Source: Bombyx mori
Taxonomy: Eukaryota > Arthropoda > Insecta > Lepidoptera > Bombycidae
Reading direction: 5' to 3'
DNA length: 64,000 nt
Assembly (NCBI RefSeq): GCF_030269925.1
Contig: NC_085107.1
Coordinates: 16,866,001-16,930,000, forward strand
Shown: positions 12,101-25,408 of the stretch, piece after piece
Layout: every line of letters starts with the position of its first letter
Position numbering within the stretch: position 1 is the stretch's first letter
Notes under the pieces: model-generated
Told to the model about the DNA's origin: nothing
Database searches by the model: none
The model's input: the letters and a program-made list of their open reading frames with translations, nothing else
Program-made: the position numbers and the translations under genes

Positions 12101-15100
12101 TTATTGCGCTTTTTCTACTCACCGGAATATTCTCTACGTTTCGGGTTATTGAAATAATATCTGTAATTAAATATCAGTAGAAATCAAAACTAAAACATAA
12201 GTAACGTGCATGAATTTTCATAGTTAACGTTATGACAAAATTATTTGGAACTTGCTAAAAGACCTTCGTCTGGTAACGCAAAGTGTAAACAAACAAAATC
12301 AAATAAAAAACATGAGATATTCAAAGAATAGCAGTTATACTGCTCTCCCCTCAAGATATCGTCGGATAGTGTAATATTTTAAAATAAATATTGTTACGCC
12401 GGTAAGAGCAACGCAATCTATCGCCGAATAGCCGAACGAATATCGAAGGACTTAGAAAGCTCGAGAAGTACAACGCCATCTATTGTCAGATAGCGGAAAC
12501 GCACAATACTGGAAATGTGTGGAATATTCTCGACGATTCTAAGGATGTCGTATCGACTATAAAAACGTTGCAGAGATGGCACGCAGTCAGTTACTAATCG
12601 GAACTACTCGAAGCGAAACAGCGAACGGATCACCTAAAGCGAAGCGGAAGAAGCATATTGAGAATTTTAAAGTGTTTTAAGTGCTCTAAGTTCTAATACA
12701 GTGTTAATTTGTACTTTGGGATTACTTTATATTTATTCCGAACCCCAGCGCGTAACTATTAACGACTTTAAGGCTGTCAAAATATTTTTGAGTGCTGTTT
12801 ATCGATAATTCAATTTATTGAGAAATTCCAAAACAGTTGGAAATAATTAATTAGGTTCTGATTCCTTTGAGGTGGCGCTGTTTTCTTAATTACTTACGTC
12901 TACATATTATATGTACTATAATATAATTATTATGAACTTCAAAATATGTATAGGTAATCAATTTGTTATTCATGATAGTTATTTCTCTGTCTCGTTCATA
13001 GGTTTCGAAACTGTATTTTACTATTGCAAGGCAACCGTCGCCGATTTATCATCTGATGTAATTTTATCGTTTCCTTAATAGTTTGATCATATCGTGGCGT
13101 GTTGTGTAACCTTTTAGTTTGAGCTTGAACTGCCTCAATCGTATTATACTGGTAGGACACGAAAAAATACTGAGAACCTGCCTGCCTGAGTGCCTACTTA
13201 AAGTAACCGGCAAACTTCTTGAGCAAATGACCTTGACTGCGCAGAACCGAATTTTAGATCACTTTGGTGGTGAGGGTGAGGCGCGACGGCAGAGGAAATC
13301 GTATCGAGCGCGTTATTGGTAGATCAGTCGAACCTTGCGCCCCGCACCGCGCCCTCGTTCCGCTTGCTCCCAAAAGTACGCTTGCGTACAGTAAAAAGTC
13401 TATCGTTATTAATCGTTAAGTTATTTATTATAATAGCTTGTTGACTTTGTTGCCATTGCTATATGTTGAGTGTTTGTTGATTTTTTATAAAAAATACACT
13501 ATGCCGCGACAAACTGGTGTAGTATTCAAAAGAAAGGGTAGAAAAATTGTGTACGACGTATATTGCTTCATTATAAAACAAGAATGATATGGAAAAAGTA
13601 AAACAGACTTCGGAAGCAAGAAAAACATCAGTGAGTACTGTTAGGTGCATTATTAACGAAGCTAAAGGCTCTGACTTGCTCGCCGTGTTTCGGACTCCGG
13701 GTAAGAAAATATCAGGGAAGAAGAAAGTTACCGGAATGGATAGTTTCGTTCAATCTGTAATAAAAAGATGTAATCATAATAACTACATAACAAGCAGCGA
13801 AACTCCGTACCGTAGAAAGGATTCGAAAAATTTAAAGAAGATATAAATTTTAATGGCTCGGAATGAAGCTTACGACGAATTATGAAAGAGCTAGGCTTCA
13901 GATGGAAAAAAAACAAAGTAATCGGAAGCTGGTAATTGAAAAAAGTAACATTCGATTACTATGAATCGAATATCTTCAAAAAATAATTAATTATAGACAA
14001 AAAAGAAGACCGAACCGACCGAGTTGTAAACTACACCGATGAACCCTATGTCGACTCATCACCATGATAGCGACTCGGGTGATGAAAACAGTGATGATGA
14101 TGATGGTCAAGATTATGATAACGAAAAAAAAATTACAAATACCAGCTTCGCTTCAACTGATTGAAGACCTGGCAACAGCTCTAGTTTTGACTTAATAGAA
14201 GGAATATCTATTTTACCCCAAGATTAAATTATTACAATTATTAACCTATATTTTTTGTGGATGTTCTAATAAATATATAAATAAATACATAATATGTTGA
14301 TTTTAATAATTTAATAGCATTATGACGCAGAGTAAATAACGTTTTTGCACGTGAGTGTACCATGCGCGAACTTACTCCCACTACGTCGACAAATGCTCAA
14401 GAAGTTTGCCGGCTATTATACTTGTCGTAAAAAAATTGATTAGACTGACGTCCGAAAATTTTCTGACAATGCTATTTGTTTGTTATGAAGCCATCGCCGA
14501 GTCTTCTGTTAAATAGCAGTGCTTTATTTATTTAAATGAACAGCCTTGCCATACAAGCCGGGCCTTTTACCCTTTATTGATGTCGATTATCTATCGTCTA
14601 TCTAAGAAGGAGCGTGTGATTGCCGTTTTTGTATATCTCGTCAATGAATACGATTTAAGAGCAATAGTCGGATTAATCTCCGGAAAAAAAATATATATGT
14701 TTCAAAAATAACTTTTCTTTAATTTTAATGTAATATAAATAAAATATTTTTACTTGCGTTAAACAGTTCAGCTGCTTTCAATGATGTCATATAAATCCTG
14801 TTCACTGTTTTGAGTTCTCAAATAGTTGTCTGATTTCATTGAGGTCAAATTTATCACCTGTTTGTAAATTTGTCGTACGGGTTTCACTTTTCATTGTTCG
14901 TATACATTGCCGCTTTATTATGCACCACTTCGGTACAACACAACACAATATAATATAAGGATAGTTTATTCCGAAGCTCAGTTTAATAAGCAAGAGCACG
15001 AAACGGAAAACCGCATCACGGGAATAAACAGAACGGCAAAAGGGGTAGTTTTAGTGTGAGCTCAACATGCCATTTGGGAATGCCCATTTTTTTACTATAA

Positions 15101-18100
15101 ATATTTAAAAAAAAGCTAGTAAGTATAGGTACGCTACTTGCCTTCGCATGTCATATGTGAGCGCAGTTTTATGATTCAATTAACTTTTATAGTCCCTTTT
15201 ATTCTGTTATTTGTAGATTAAAACTACAAAATACGGCCGTCTGATGTAGTAGTAAGTGACATGGTCACTACACAAGGGGGTCGCGGGTTCGAATCCCGCC
15301 AAGGGAAGATATTTTTATGATAAATATAAATGTCTTTTCCACGGTTATGGATGTATATTAAATATATGTATGTGTATAATAAAAATCTTACATTTATTTC
15401 CGTTATCTGGTACCTGTAACACACGTTCTTTACGAACTTATCACGGGACCAGCTAACGTGGCGTGATTGTTAGTAAATATATATATAAATATATTGTATA
15501 AACATTTTATAAGAAACGTAACAGTTCAGTACTTATGTTTTCTTATTTGTTTATATTTTTATTTTTAGCCCAAAGCCTTTTTAAGTTGAGTTACATAACA
15601 TTTTTTAAATGGTATGTTTGCCAGTGTGGCGGAGTGCAATGTATTTTTTATAGTTAATCCCGTGTTACCTCAAAGTTATTTAATCATAAGTTATCGTACT
15701 ATCATAATTTCGATGACGACCTGTCAGGAGCGCATTCTTTCCACGGCCGGAAATTAGAATTGTGTCCCACTCGTCCAATTTCTTTGTCAGATTCTGAATT
15801 AAATGTAGTGGATAATATCTCTCGACAAATGAGATATTTCTTAATCTGTTTCATTGATCCCATATTTTTTACAAATTAAGTTAATCAGTGTTGCCACTTT
15901 CCGAGCGTTAGGTACTTAATTTATTATATTACAATTATTTACATGAATAAAATGCTATTTCTTTTCTTTAATAGTCGCTTATTTATTCAAAATACAAACA
16001 TATTTATTCGACATAGCGCTTCAAAATTAGTTTTATTCTTGTTTATTGCTCAAGCTATGATACACTAAAAACAAAAAACACTTCGGTTCAAAATAATGTA
16101 TATGAAAGATATGCACAGTTATAAACATAGGTAAATAGACAAATTCTATATTTACGGTGATTATTGATATTTAATTTGTTTTATCTTCTTAATTACTTAG
16201 TAGGTAAATGACTATCATATTACCTAAGTAAACATACCTTGTTTTCATAATTTGCCAAAAAAATCTTTTACCAATAAAAAAAAGCATTGTTTTTTTCTGA
16301 AAAAACTTCTGTCTATCAATTTCACTGTTGGCACCACTGCGTAGAAGATTTGATGATACATAGTATGAGACACTTCATTATACATAGTATGATCAAAGAA
16401 ATTGGATTAGTGATATCAGGGATTCGACAAGTAATTTTTGTTGAATCTCGGATGAGGATATTGAACTAGTAAGTAATATGGAAACTAGTTAGTAATATGG
16501 TAAGTAATATGGAAAAAAAATGACGTAACAAAATGTATATGTATACTGTTATACCATATCCTATTTATATATGTACGGGATTAATTTTATGTTGTATATA
16601 TTAAATACTAAAATGTTGGTAATCTTATAGATGCTGCAAAAATAGTTATGTAAAATTTTCTAAATTTGACAATACATTTTTGCAGTGCATTATACTAATT
16701 TATGAGTAGTGATATTTTTGGCAAAATTCCATCAGGTGTCATGATGACGAATTGGATATTGCAAATTAAAAACTTAAAACAAATAAATAACTGATGTGAA
16801 TGACTGCATTAATGTTCTCAATGCAATTTCCTCAGCTAAAAAAACGGCTTGGGTGAAATTGAAGCATGCATGCATGTTTCCAATATTGTTACGTACAGTA
16901 TTGGTAAATTGTATTATTTAATACATTTAGAATCACAAAACTGTTATTTTGGTAAAATGAAGAAAGTAACTTTCTTGACCGTGCTCACGAAAAAGAAAAA
17001 AATTGGTTGTCTGTAAAGTCGGTTTACTGACGATAGTTGAACGTGACAACGTCATAAGAAAATACTGATGGAATGGTTTCATTTTTCAATTATCGCAATT
17101 ATCTTTGCTATAAACAATTGACACCACATTCACTTTTCACTGAACTTCATACTTGACGAAAACATGTAAATGTATTGTTGTATAGCAGCTGTCCACGCAG
17201 ATGTATCGCTCACTCAAGTAGGAGAGAGACAGATGTCGAACGCTGCCGAATGCGGAGGCCGATTGTGCCTCTTTGTCGCTCGTTGCGCGCTCTCGCTTGC
17301 ACTTAAAGCCTTAAATGGAACGCCTCAGAGCGAGGTAACGCCGCATGAGTCATGTTTTTTCGTGCGTGCAGCCGGCTCCATCGAATTATAAGACGTTGTC
17401 ACGTCAAAAATACATTTATGTCATTATCCAATCCCCCGCCAAAAAATAGGAACGCATCCCCATAAATGAAGCAAAAACAGATTTAAAACAAACAGCAGGA
17501 GCCCATTTTATTTTAAATACGCATAGGTACTGTAAATACCAAATCCATGTTTGTTATAAAAGAAAATATTTTGTAGGGTGTATGTAGTTATTTTCTTCAT
17601 CTACTGAATATAGGAAACAATAGAAGTAATGAGTTGTGTATTATTTTAAGTACATTTAGAGCTAAGTGCGAAAAGAGCGGCTACAAATTAATAATATGAA
17701 TTTCGTGAAATTGAAACTAACTAAAAGAGACTAATCATATATTGTGAAATAAAGCATTTTTCGACAGAGGCTATTTTCAGTTAAATTCAGTGTTTTAGTT
17801 TGAGTTGAACATAAAACATTAGAAACTTTCCTAGATTTTTAGTTCTTTGCTGTTTTTAGTATGATGACGTCATTAGCATCGTCTTTGTATGCCTATAGGT
17901 TAGAATGTAAGGTATGCATAGTTTGTTCCCCTTTCATCAATCTTACGTATTTTAAACTGAATATTTGTGTGACAATATGTATGTACATATATTATGTACT
18001 GATATCATAAATATTTTTAGTATTACTGTCAATCATAAAATCAGGAGAAAAATAAATTAATATAAAAAAAAAAACAAAATAAAAAAAGGAAACAAATGCG

Positions 18101-21100
18101 TTTACATTTGCCCCTTGCTTAATTTGTTTTTATATTTTTTTCATGTAAAAACCCTTAATAAAGTGATACAAATATTTTTATTTACAAATTAGGCGAATTT
18201 TTTTATACTTCAGTAAGTATTAATTCTTATTCGATATGAGCTTCGCATACCATTATTTCATTCGGTTGTGTAATGCGTCAATTGAGCCAGATACGAGGTT
18301 GAGGAAATGTGTAACTCTTACTGTAATGTTCAACTAGTTTACTATTTACCTCACAATGAAGAGACGGCGACATTTATATGGCGGGCCCGACCATCCAGAC
18401 TCGTAGCTGTAATACAGCTCTAGCTCTACGATATCAGAACTATTCAGTAGCAGGGTTGCACAAATTAATGAAAGACAGACTTTTGCATAACATATCGCAT
18501 CTTTAGACCTATAGAGACCCGACCCAAAAAATGTGTTTTTGGAAAACGTCGAATAAAGTTTTCAAACCGAAAAGACGTAGAGGAAGAGGACGGAGTGAAA
18601 GAGACCATTGGATATTAAGTTGGTCCCTTTCTAAGCTACTTTTGGTCATTTGATTGTTATGAGTCCATGCAAAAGGTCGTTCTAGGGCCATTTTTGAATT
18701 AAATTCGAAATCCGAAAATTTCGAAACGGGTCTCTATAATTCTAAAGGTGCGATATGTTCAACTGCTGAGTCCCGGGCATTGACCAGATGAATGGCTTAG
18801 GGAGGCATAGAGAACATCCATACATATGTACATATGAACAATGATTTTTATTTACGAGTATATACCTAGTCTTGCCATAAATACTGAGACAAAGGAAAAA
18901 AAATCTATTGCAAATAACATTTATTACTTTTACAGTGTGTTAGTTTAATACATAAATATAAAACAATTTAAAGTACAAAAAGCTTATTCGAAGTGGTCTC
19001 CATTGGCTGCAATACAGTCCTTTAAACGTTGAGGCCAGTCATCAATAGAAGCACGCACTGTTTCCATGGGAAACATTTTCACTGCCAATCGTACGGATTG
19101 TTTTAGGGACTCCAAATTATCATGGCGTTTAGAGCAAGCCGTACTCTTTAAAACTGACCATAAATCATAATTCAGCGGATTAAGATCGGGACTAGATGAC
19201 GGCCAGTCTTCAACTCTGATGAAGTCCGAAACGTTCGTTTCTAACCAAGACTGCGTAGACCGAGCTTTATGACCTGGCGCCGAGTCTTGCTGGAAGGACC
19301 ATTCTTGATTATTGAACATGGTGTTGTTAAGGGGCTTCACTACCTTCTCAAGAATGGTATCTTGATACACTTGTGCCGATGTTTTGATACTTTTTTCACA
19401 AAAGTATGGCTCAGTCACTCCTTCATAGCTAATACCCCACCAAACCATCACTGAAGTCGGATAGTGCCCACGTTGCATTCTGTCGACTAATTGGGAAGCT
19501 TTCTTAGAGCTTTGAGCAGCATAAATACGGTCAATTTTTGGTAAAAATGTTGCTCAATTGTAAAAATTTTCTCATCCGTAAACAAAAAATTTCTATGACC
19601 TCCCTTTGCGTACCGCTTCAGTAGTTGTTTAGATTTTACCACCCTATTCTCTTTTAAATTATCAGTTAAGAAATGACCAGTACGTCTCTTATAGGCTGCA
19701 AGTCCTAAGTCATCTTTTAAAATACGCGACATGGTTCTAGGTGCTATCTTCATCTCCCGAGATAAAATCTTTTGCTTTCGGACAGGATTTCTTCGAATTC
19801 TTTCCCTTACTGCTTTGACCACATTTTTCGTACGAACACTACGTGGACGGCCAGATCTTTTTCTGTTACAAACAGAGGAGGTCTCATTGCACCTATTAAT
19901 AGCCCGATACACAAACATTTTACTAATACCAAGCGTATGGAGAGTTTTAAAAATTGCATTTGGCTCCACACCTACCTTGTGTAATGCAATCACAGCGATT
20001 CGGTTCTCTTTATCACCCCACTCCATTTTAATATCGCAAAATATTGTACAATGTATTGGCGCCAAAATGAGAAAGCTCAATGAGCAATCATATAAAAATT
20101 ACAGATTCCAAATTCAATTGTAATATTTTGTTTATTTTTAATTGTAACAGTATTTATGGCCAGACTAAGTACATAGTCTAGTCATACATAAGTTCTGTTA
20201 TAAATGAAAATGGTTTTTTTTTAAATGAAGTAATGAAGTAATGCGGTAGGCAGCGGCTTGGCTCTGCCCCTGGCATTGCTGAAGTCCATGGGCGACGGTT
20301 ACCACTCACCATCAGGTGGGCCGTATGTTCGTCTGCCTACAAGGGCAATAAAAAAAGATAGCCTAAGAAACTTACAACAAACTTCGTATTATGGGTTTTT
20401 AGAAATACAGTATTTTGTTCTGCTATTATATTCTAGATGGTATACTCATTATTTAGTGATATCACATGCCCTTTCAGAAGAAACAATATTTTGGTAGCTG
20501 CTATGTTTGCTTCTCTAATCTTTTACTAAAATGTTAAAAAAATATTTACATGATTACCTTTATCACACATTCTAAATACAGGAGTAATCTCCTACCTCTT
20601 TTGAATATTCGTGGGCTCCAGCTTAATATGACACTAAAACGTTAGCTAGCTAGTCAGTATAAGTAATGAAATAAATAAATAAAACAGGTACTTTATTTAA
20701 TCAAATAATGCTTATTTTAACGAGCAGAGGGGTCGCGGATTTTCCGTTGATTTTATTCTTTTCCTTTACTGCATTATGCGAGGAACGTTGTGTGAAGACT
20801 GGACGTTGATGGAGACACCCAGTAGCTCCCTGGAAAAGGTTGGGTCGGCGAGTTGGTGAAGCCTACATGTTCTTCTTTATATCGGACCCTGGAATAAAAC
20901 CTTCGCGGAAAAAGGATTTTTGATAATAATATGTGATCTACAAATTTTATAATCCACAATACTAAGATTGACGTTCTTGCGTATTCACATTACTCGTTTA
21001 TTATATTTCATTTTCGAAATCCGTATATTTGAACTGAATCAAACACAATTTTATTATAAAAATATAAACCTCAATATAATAGTAACATTTAATCAAAGCC

Positions 21101-24100
21101 AAAAGTTATTTATTTACTAAAAATTGAGTCCGTAGACAAAACAGTTATTACTGGTTATTTATTTATTTAGAATACAGACAATAGGTACAATGGGGAAAGA
21201 ATAATAATAGTTGGGTATATTCAGTAAGAGTAATAATAGATTCCGTTAAAATATTCTACATTTACAATGATGATAACAATGATGATCATGATACAAAACG
21301 AACCTTAAGTAATGTAATTAAAACAAATACCTACCTGGTATTAAGTGGTTACTAGAGCCCATAGACATCTACAACGTAAATGGCGCTACCCTCCTTGAGA
21401 TATGAGTTCTAAGGGGAGTGCTCTGAGGAATTGTTCGAGATGATATTGTCATCTCGTTTTTCCATCGCACCGCCCGCCACCGGAGTAGAGTTCATCCATA
21501 CTACTTGGAGCCACTGCGGTCATCCACAGTGCGATTACAGAGGTCTTTTGCCACGTACCATCCGGCTATGGAATGAGCTCCCCTCCACGGTGTTTCCCGA
21601 GCGCTATGACATGTCCTTCTTCAAACGAGGCTTGTGGAGAGTATTAAGCTTTGCTTTGCTTCAGCATTGCTGAAGTCCATGGGCGACGGTAACCACTCAC
21701 TATTAGGTGGGCCGTAGGCTCGTCTGCCTGCAAGGGCAATAAAAAAAAGAAACTAGGTAATGCCCCACCCTGCAAACAGAAACGCATTAACTACTTCACG
21801 GCAGAAATAGGCAGGGTGGTGGTACCTAGCCATGCGGACTCGCAGGAGGTCCTAACACCAGTAATTACGCAAATTATAATTTTGCGGGTTTGGTTTTTAT
21901 TACACGATGTTATTTCTTCACCGTGGAAGTCAATCGTGATCATTTTGATAAATACGTATTTCATTAGAAAAATTGGTGCCCGCCGACAGGATTCCAACAC
22001 CGGTGCATCGCTACATACGAATGCACCGGACGTCTTATCATTTAGGCCACGAAGACACGGTAAATTATAATACAGGATAATATTTTCCTAGGCTTATTGA
22101 CTTTATATGCTTACTATTCATCCAGATAGCCTAATATGTATATTTACTAACTTAACTTAGTGTACCATATCAGAGGTAGGACGTGCTGTGAACACGGCTT
22201 GGAATCATCGGTACAAGTAATTTTATTTCCGCCTTGATATACGTACGAGTTTTTATTTTCAAATACAATGTTTGTTTTTTTTTAAATGTAAATTGTGTTG
22301 GTGTGCAATAAAGTGTATTCTCTCTCTCTCTCTACAATGCATTAATATATTTAGTGACACGAAAATGTAACGATATGATCGTAAAATAAGAATAATTTAA
22401 AGAAATCAGTACCTATCGAAAAACAGATGGCGTTAGCTAAGCGAACTTGAATCTCTAGGTATCATTTAGCGTAGTGACGTCAACATTGCCCTTGGCCGAC
22501 TATAGGCTTTATCGTCGAGCGAACATGACCTAGTTCCTAGTTCGATAGATTTCAGCTTTACAATTTCAATGTAGGTATATTTCACAAATACACTGATCGC
22601 TCACTGCAAGAACTCAGTTTCAGAGCGCAGTTTTAATGCTCACCGTGGTGATAAATGTCACAAATTTTAATACCAGCTATAAATGTGATTATATGATAAT
22701 TTTATTTGCAACAACCGTGTGACTAAATTGTTTTAAGTTGACGAGTAAACAACATTTAAAAAAACCCTTTCTACACACAAAAATGGATTAAAATATAACT
22801 GAATATTGCAATGTTTAATTTTATAAAACCAACCGGATCTTCTCAGTGGATCGCGATTCCGATCCGGTGGTAGATTCTGTAAATGACTGCTCTCACTAGG
22901 GCCGGTGCTAGCAAATTAACTCAGGTTGAACGCGTGAGTTCACTTATTTGCCCGCGCGAAGCTGTAATGGCCTCTTAGGCTACCAGCAAATAGGTAGTGA
23001 AATAAAAAAACTAACATTGGGCGTTCGAACCTGAATACCTTTACCTTTTTGCTTTCTCACGTAACAGTTTAAACAAGATTCTATCGTAGTCACTACCATT
23101 TCAAGACGGACCGTATATATTAGGAGTATAAAGTATGAAATTGCCGATTTGTACTGAAAAAATGAAATTCGTTTTTTTTATATAAATTTTTTATTACATC
23201 AAAATACCTACCCTTATTATCTATACATTGCTGCCATCTGATAGGAAGGTCATGTATCCCTTTGCGATAGAACTTGGGTGATCTAAATTCTACCAACTGT
23301 GTGAAAGCATTGTGTACTGCCTCCTGGGAAGAAAACTTTTATCACGTAGAAAATATGTTCAAATCACGAAAAAAAAATGGTAGTCCGTTGGAGCAAGGTC
23401 TGGCGAGTACGGAGGGTGACGAATGGCTTCTAATTACAATTTCTGTAGAGTTAAAACGGTTTCTCGTGCTGTCTCGCGTTATCATGGAGCAATAATGGTG
23501 AAGATCGATTCATGAGTCAGGGCTGTTCCACTGCAAGTTTTGCTATCATTGTTCTGAGTTCGGCACAGTAGATATCTGCCGATATTGTTTGACCAGATCG
23601 AAAAAAGGTGTAGTGAATAACATCATGCTGAGACCACCAAACAGTTACCACTACCTTTTTATTGGTAAGCTTTGCTTTAGGACATTGTTGCGGCGTTTGA
23701 CCTGTGGTCAGCCATTGCGTTTTTCGCTTACGGTTATGGTAAAGAATCCACTTTTCATCACATGTCACAATTCGATCCGATATTCCTTCATTTCTATATC
23801 GATTCAACAAGGCAATACAAGTTTCAACACGTGTTTCTTTCTGCAGATTAGTCAAATCACGAGGCACATATTTTTTCCTAATGAGAATGACTTCCACGAT
23901 GGTCCCATCATCGTTCAATAAAAATCAAAACCGCAGTAATTATAATTTGACTAAACTATACAATTGAGACATGACCTCAAGCGTCAAGGTGGGTAGGGAC
24001 ACGTGATGCCTATGGGCTCCAGTTTATATTTAACAACAGGTGGGCCGTGAGCCTATTGACTGACACATCTAAGCAATAAATAAAAATTCATGACGGCTTG

Positions 24101-25351
24101 AAATCACCAGTAAAGCCTGAATGCTTGAATAAAGACAAATTTAACTCTAGTATGCACCCGGTATATACTGAACCGAATCGATTGGAAAATACGTTGTGCG
24201 TTGTATTTCAGTGCAGTATTACAGCATGGAATACGAGTATAAAATGTAACATCCTTATTTATGAATAACATCCGTAGCTTGGTTAAAAGCTTTTTCTGAA
24301 ACAGTAATGAAATTGATAGCATTGAAATAAAACAAAAATACATATTATATGATATTAAAATCGTATAATTAAAATAGCGCAAAAATGAAACTGAATTAAA
24401 GAAATACTATTCTTATTTATTCTAAAAACTGCTTATCTACAGCTATCTATACTGCTTATCGATAGCCGTCTATAATACATAGCAATTTTTTTTGTAGACT
24501 AAAATATAAATCGGATTTAAAAAAAACACAAAAGCATATACTCCATTCCATTTTTCAGTACAATCACCGTTAAAATATCCTCCCTTGACACATTATACTC
24601 GCTTGAAAAAAAAAAAGAAGTTACTCAATGTAATCGTGTTCCCTAATATCGTAATCTCTAATACGTAGTAATACGAACTATCGTTAAATTTGTAGTCTTG
24701 TGTACATATTATGTATATTTCTATCGTAAAACATTCACATTTATTCCAATATGAATTTGAATGTCGTCATTAGGGTCTGAAGTAGTAAAAGTAACAGCTA
24801 AAAAAGCCTTTAGTGATATTATGAGACAAGACATCATTTGGCGGACTGGGATATCTAGGTTAGTCTTTCCCAGATGCTACCTACTTCTGACAAATAGTTA
24901 CACTATAACTATTAAACGTAGATATTGCCGGTTAACCAAAGAGCATAGTAAAGATTGGATGCGCCGTTTGACTACAAAATTTTCAAAATTAATTATTAAT
25001 CCAATTAAAACAAAAACTACTAATGTCAACATAATTAAAGTATATCGATACTTTACACATAAATAAACATTAGAATTCATTATTTTAACTTTGTATCGGA
25101 TATCTTTTGTTCGTGTCTTTTAAGAGTTCAATAACATGTGATCCAATAAGTCTATTCAAACTTATACAGCAAGAGCCCGCGACGGCCAGACCTTCTTTAT
25201 TTTATTAAAGCTGAAAGTTTCTCTGTGTATGTCACCAGCATAGGTAAGAACGACCCGCGACTATAGAGTTCCGATTGTGGTGGTTACTTGGGCAAGTAAC
25301 TAGCAGTATAGGTATATAAAATAGTACTTAAAATTCGTTAAAGTATAAAGC

Positions 25352-25408
<57 letters not shown>

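Larger units (their letters stand above)
14416..18862 (+). other. Slc35b1 intron 3, region with few recognisable features
   Basis: Apart from the SINE at 15228 and the repeat at 17005, I see AT-rich sequence with short frames only. 14805-14999 (minus) reads [20 protein letters not shown] and could be an old element fragment. 18360-18760 is slightly GC-richer but unrecognised. Confidence 0.4.

Noticed and set aside
15228..15310. Possible tRNA gene (A-box and B-box-like motifs)
   Set aside because: The acceptor stem does not pair convincingly and the sequence continues into a SINE body. The tRNA-like heads of Bm1 were rejected as tRNA genes for the same reason.
17170..17391. 73-codon open frame with good-looking composition
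   Set aside because: The inverted copy of the same repeat at 32.5-32.9 kb does not keep the frame, so it is not coding.
22318..22336. (TC)n, (AT)n, (TTC)n and (TAG)n microsatellites as regulatory sites
   Set aside because: Simple repeats with no adjacent promoter or gene start in the window.
25353..25406. T run of about 54 considered as an assembly gap or terminator
   Set aside because: It is the A tail of a minus-strand Bm1 SINE. The exact length may be unreliable, but its origin is clear.
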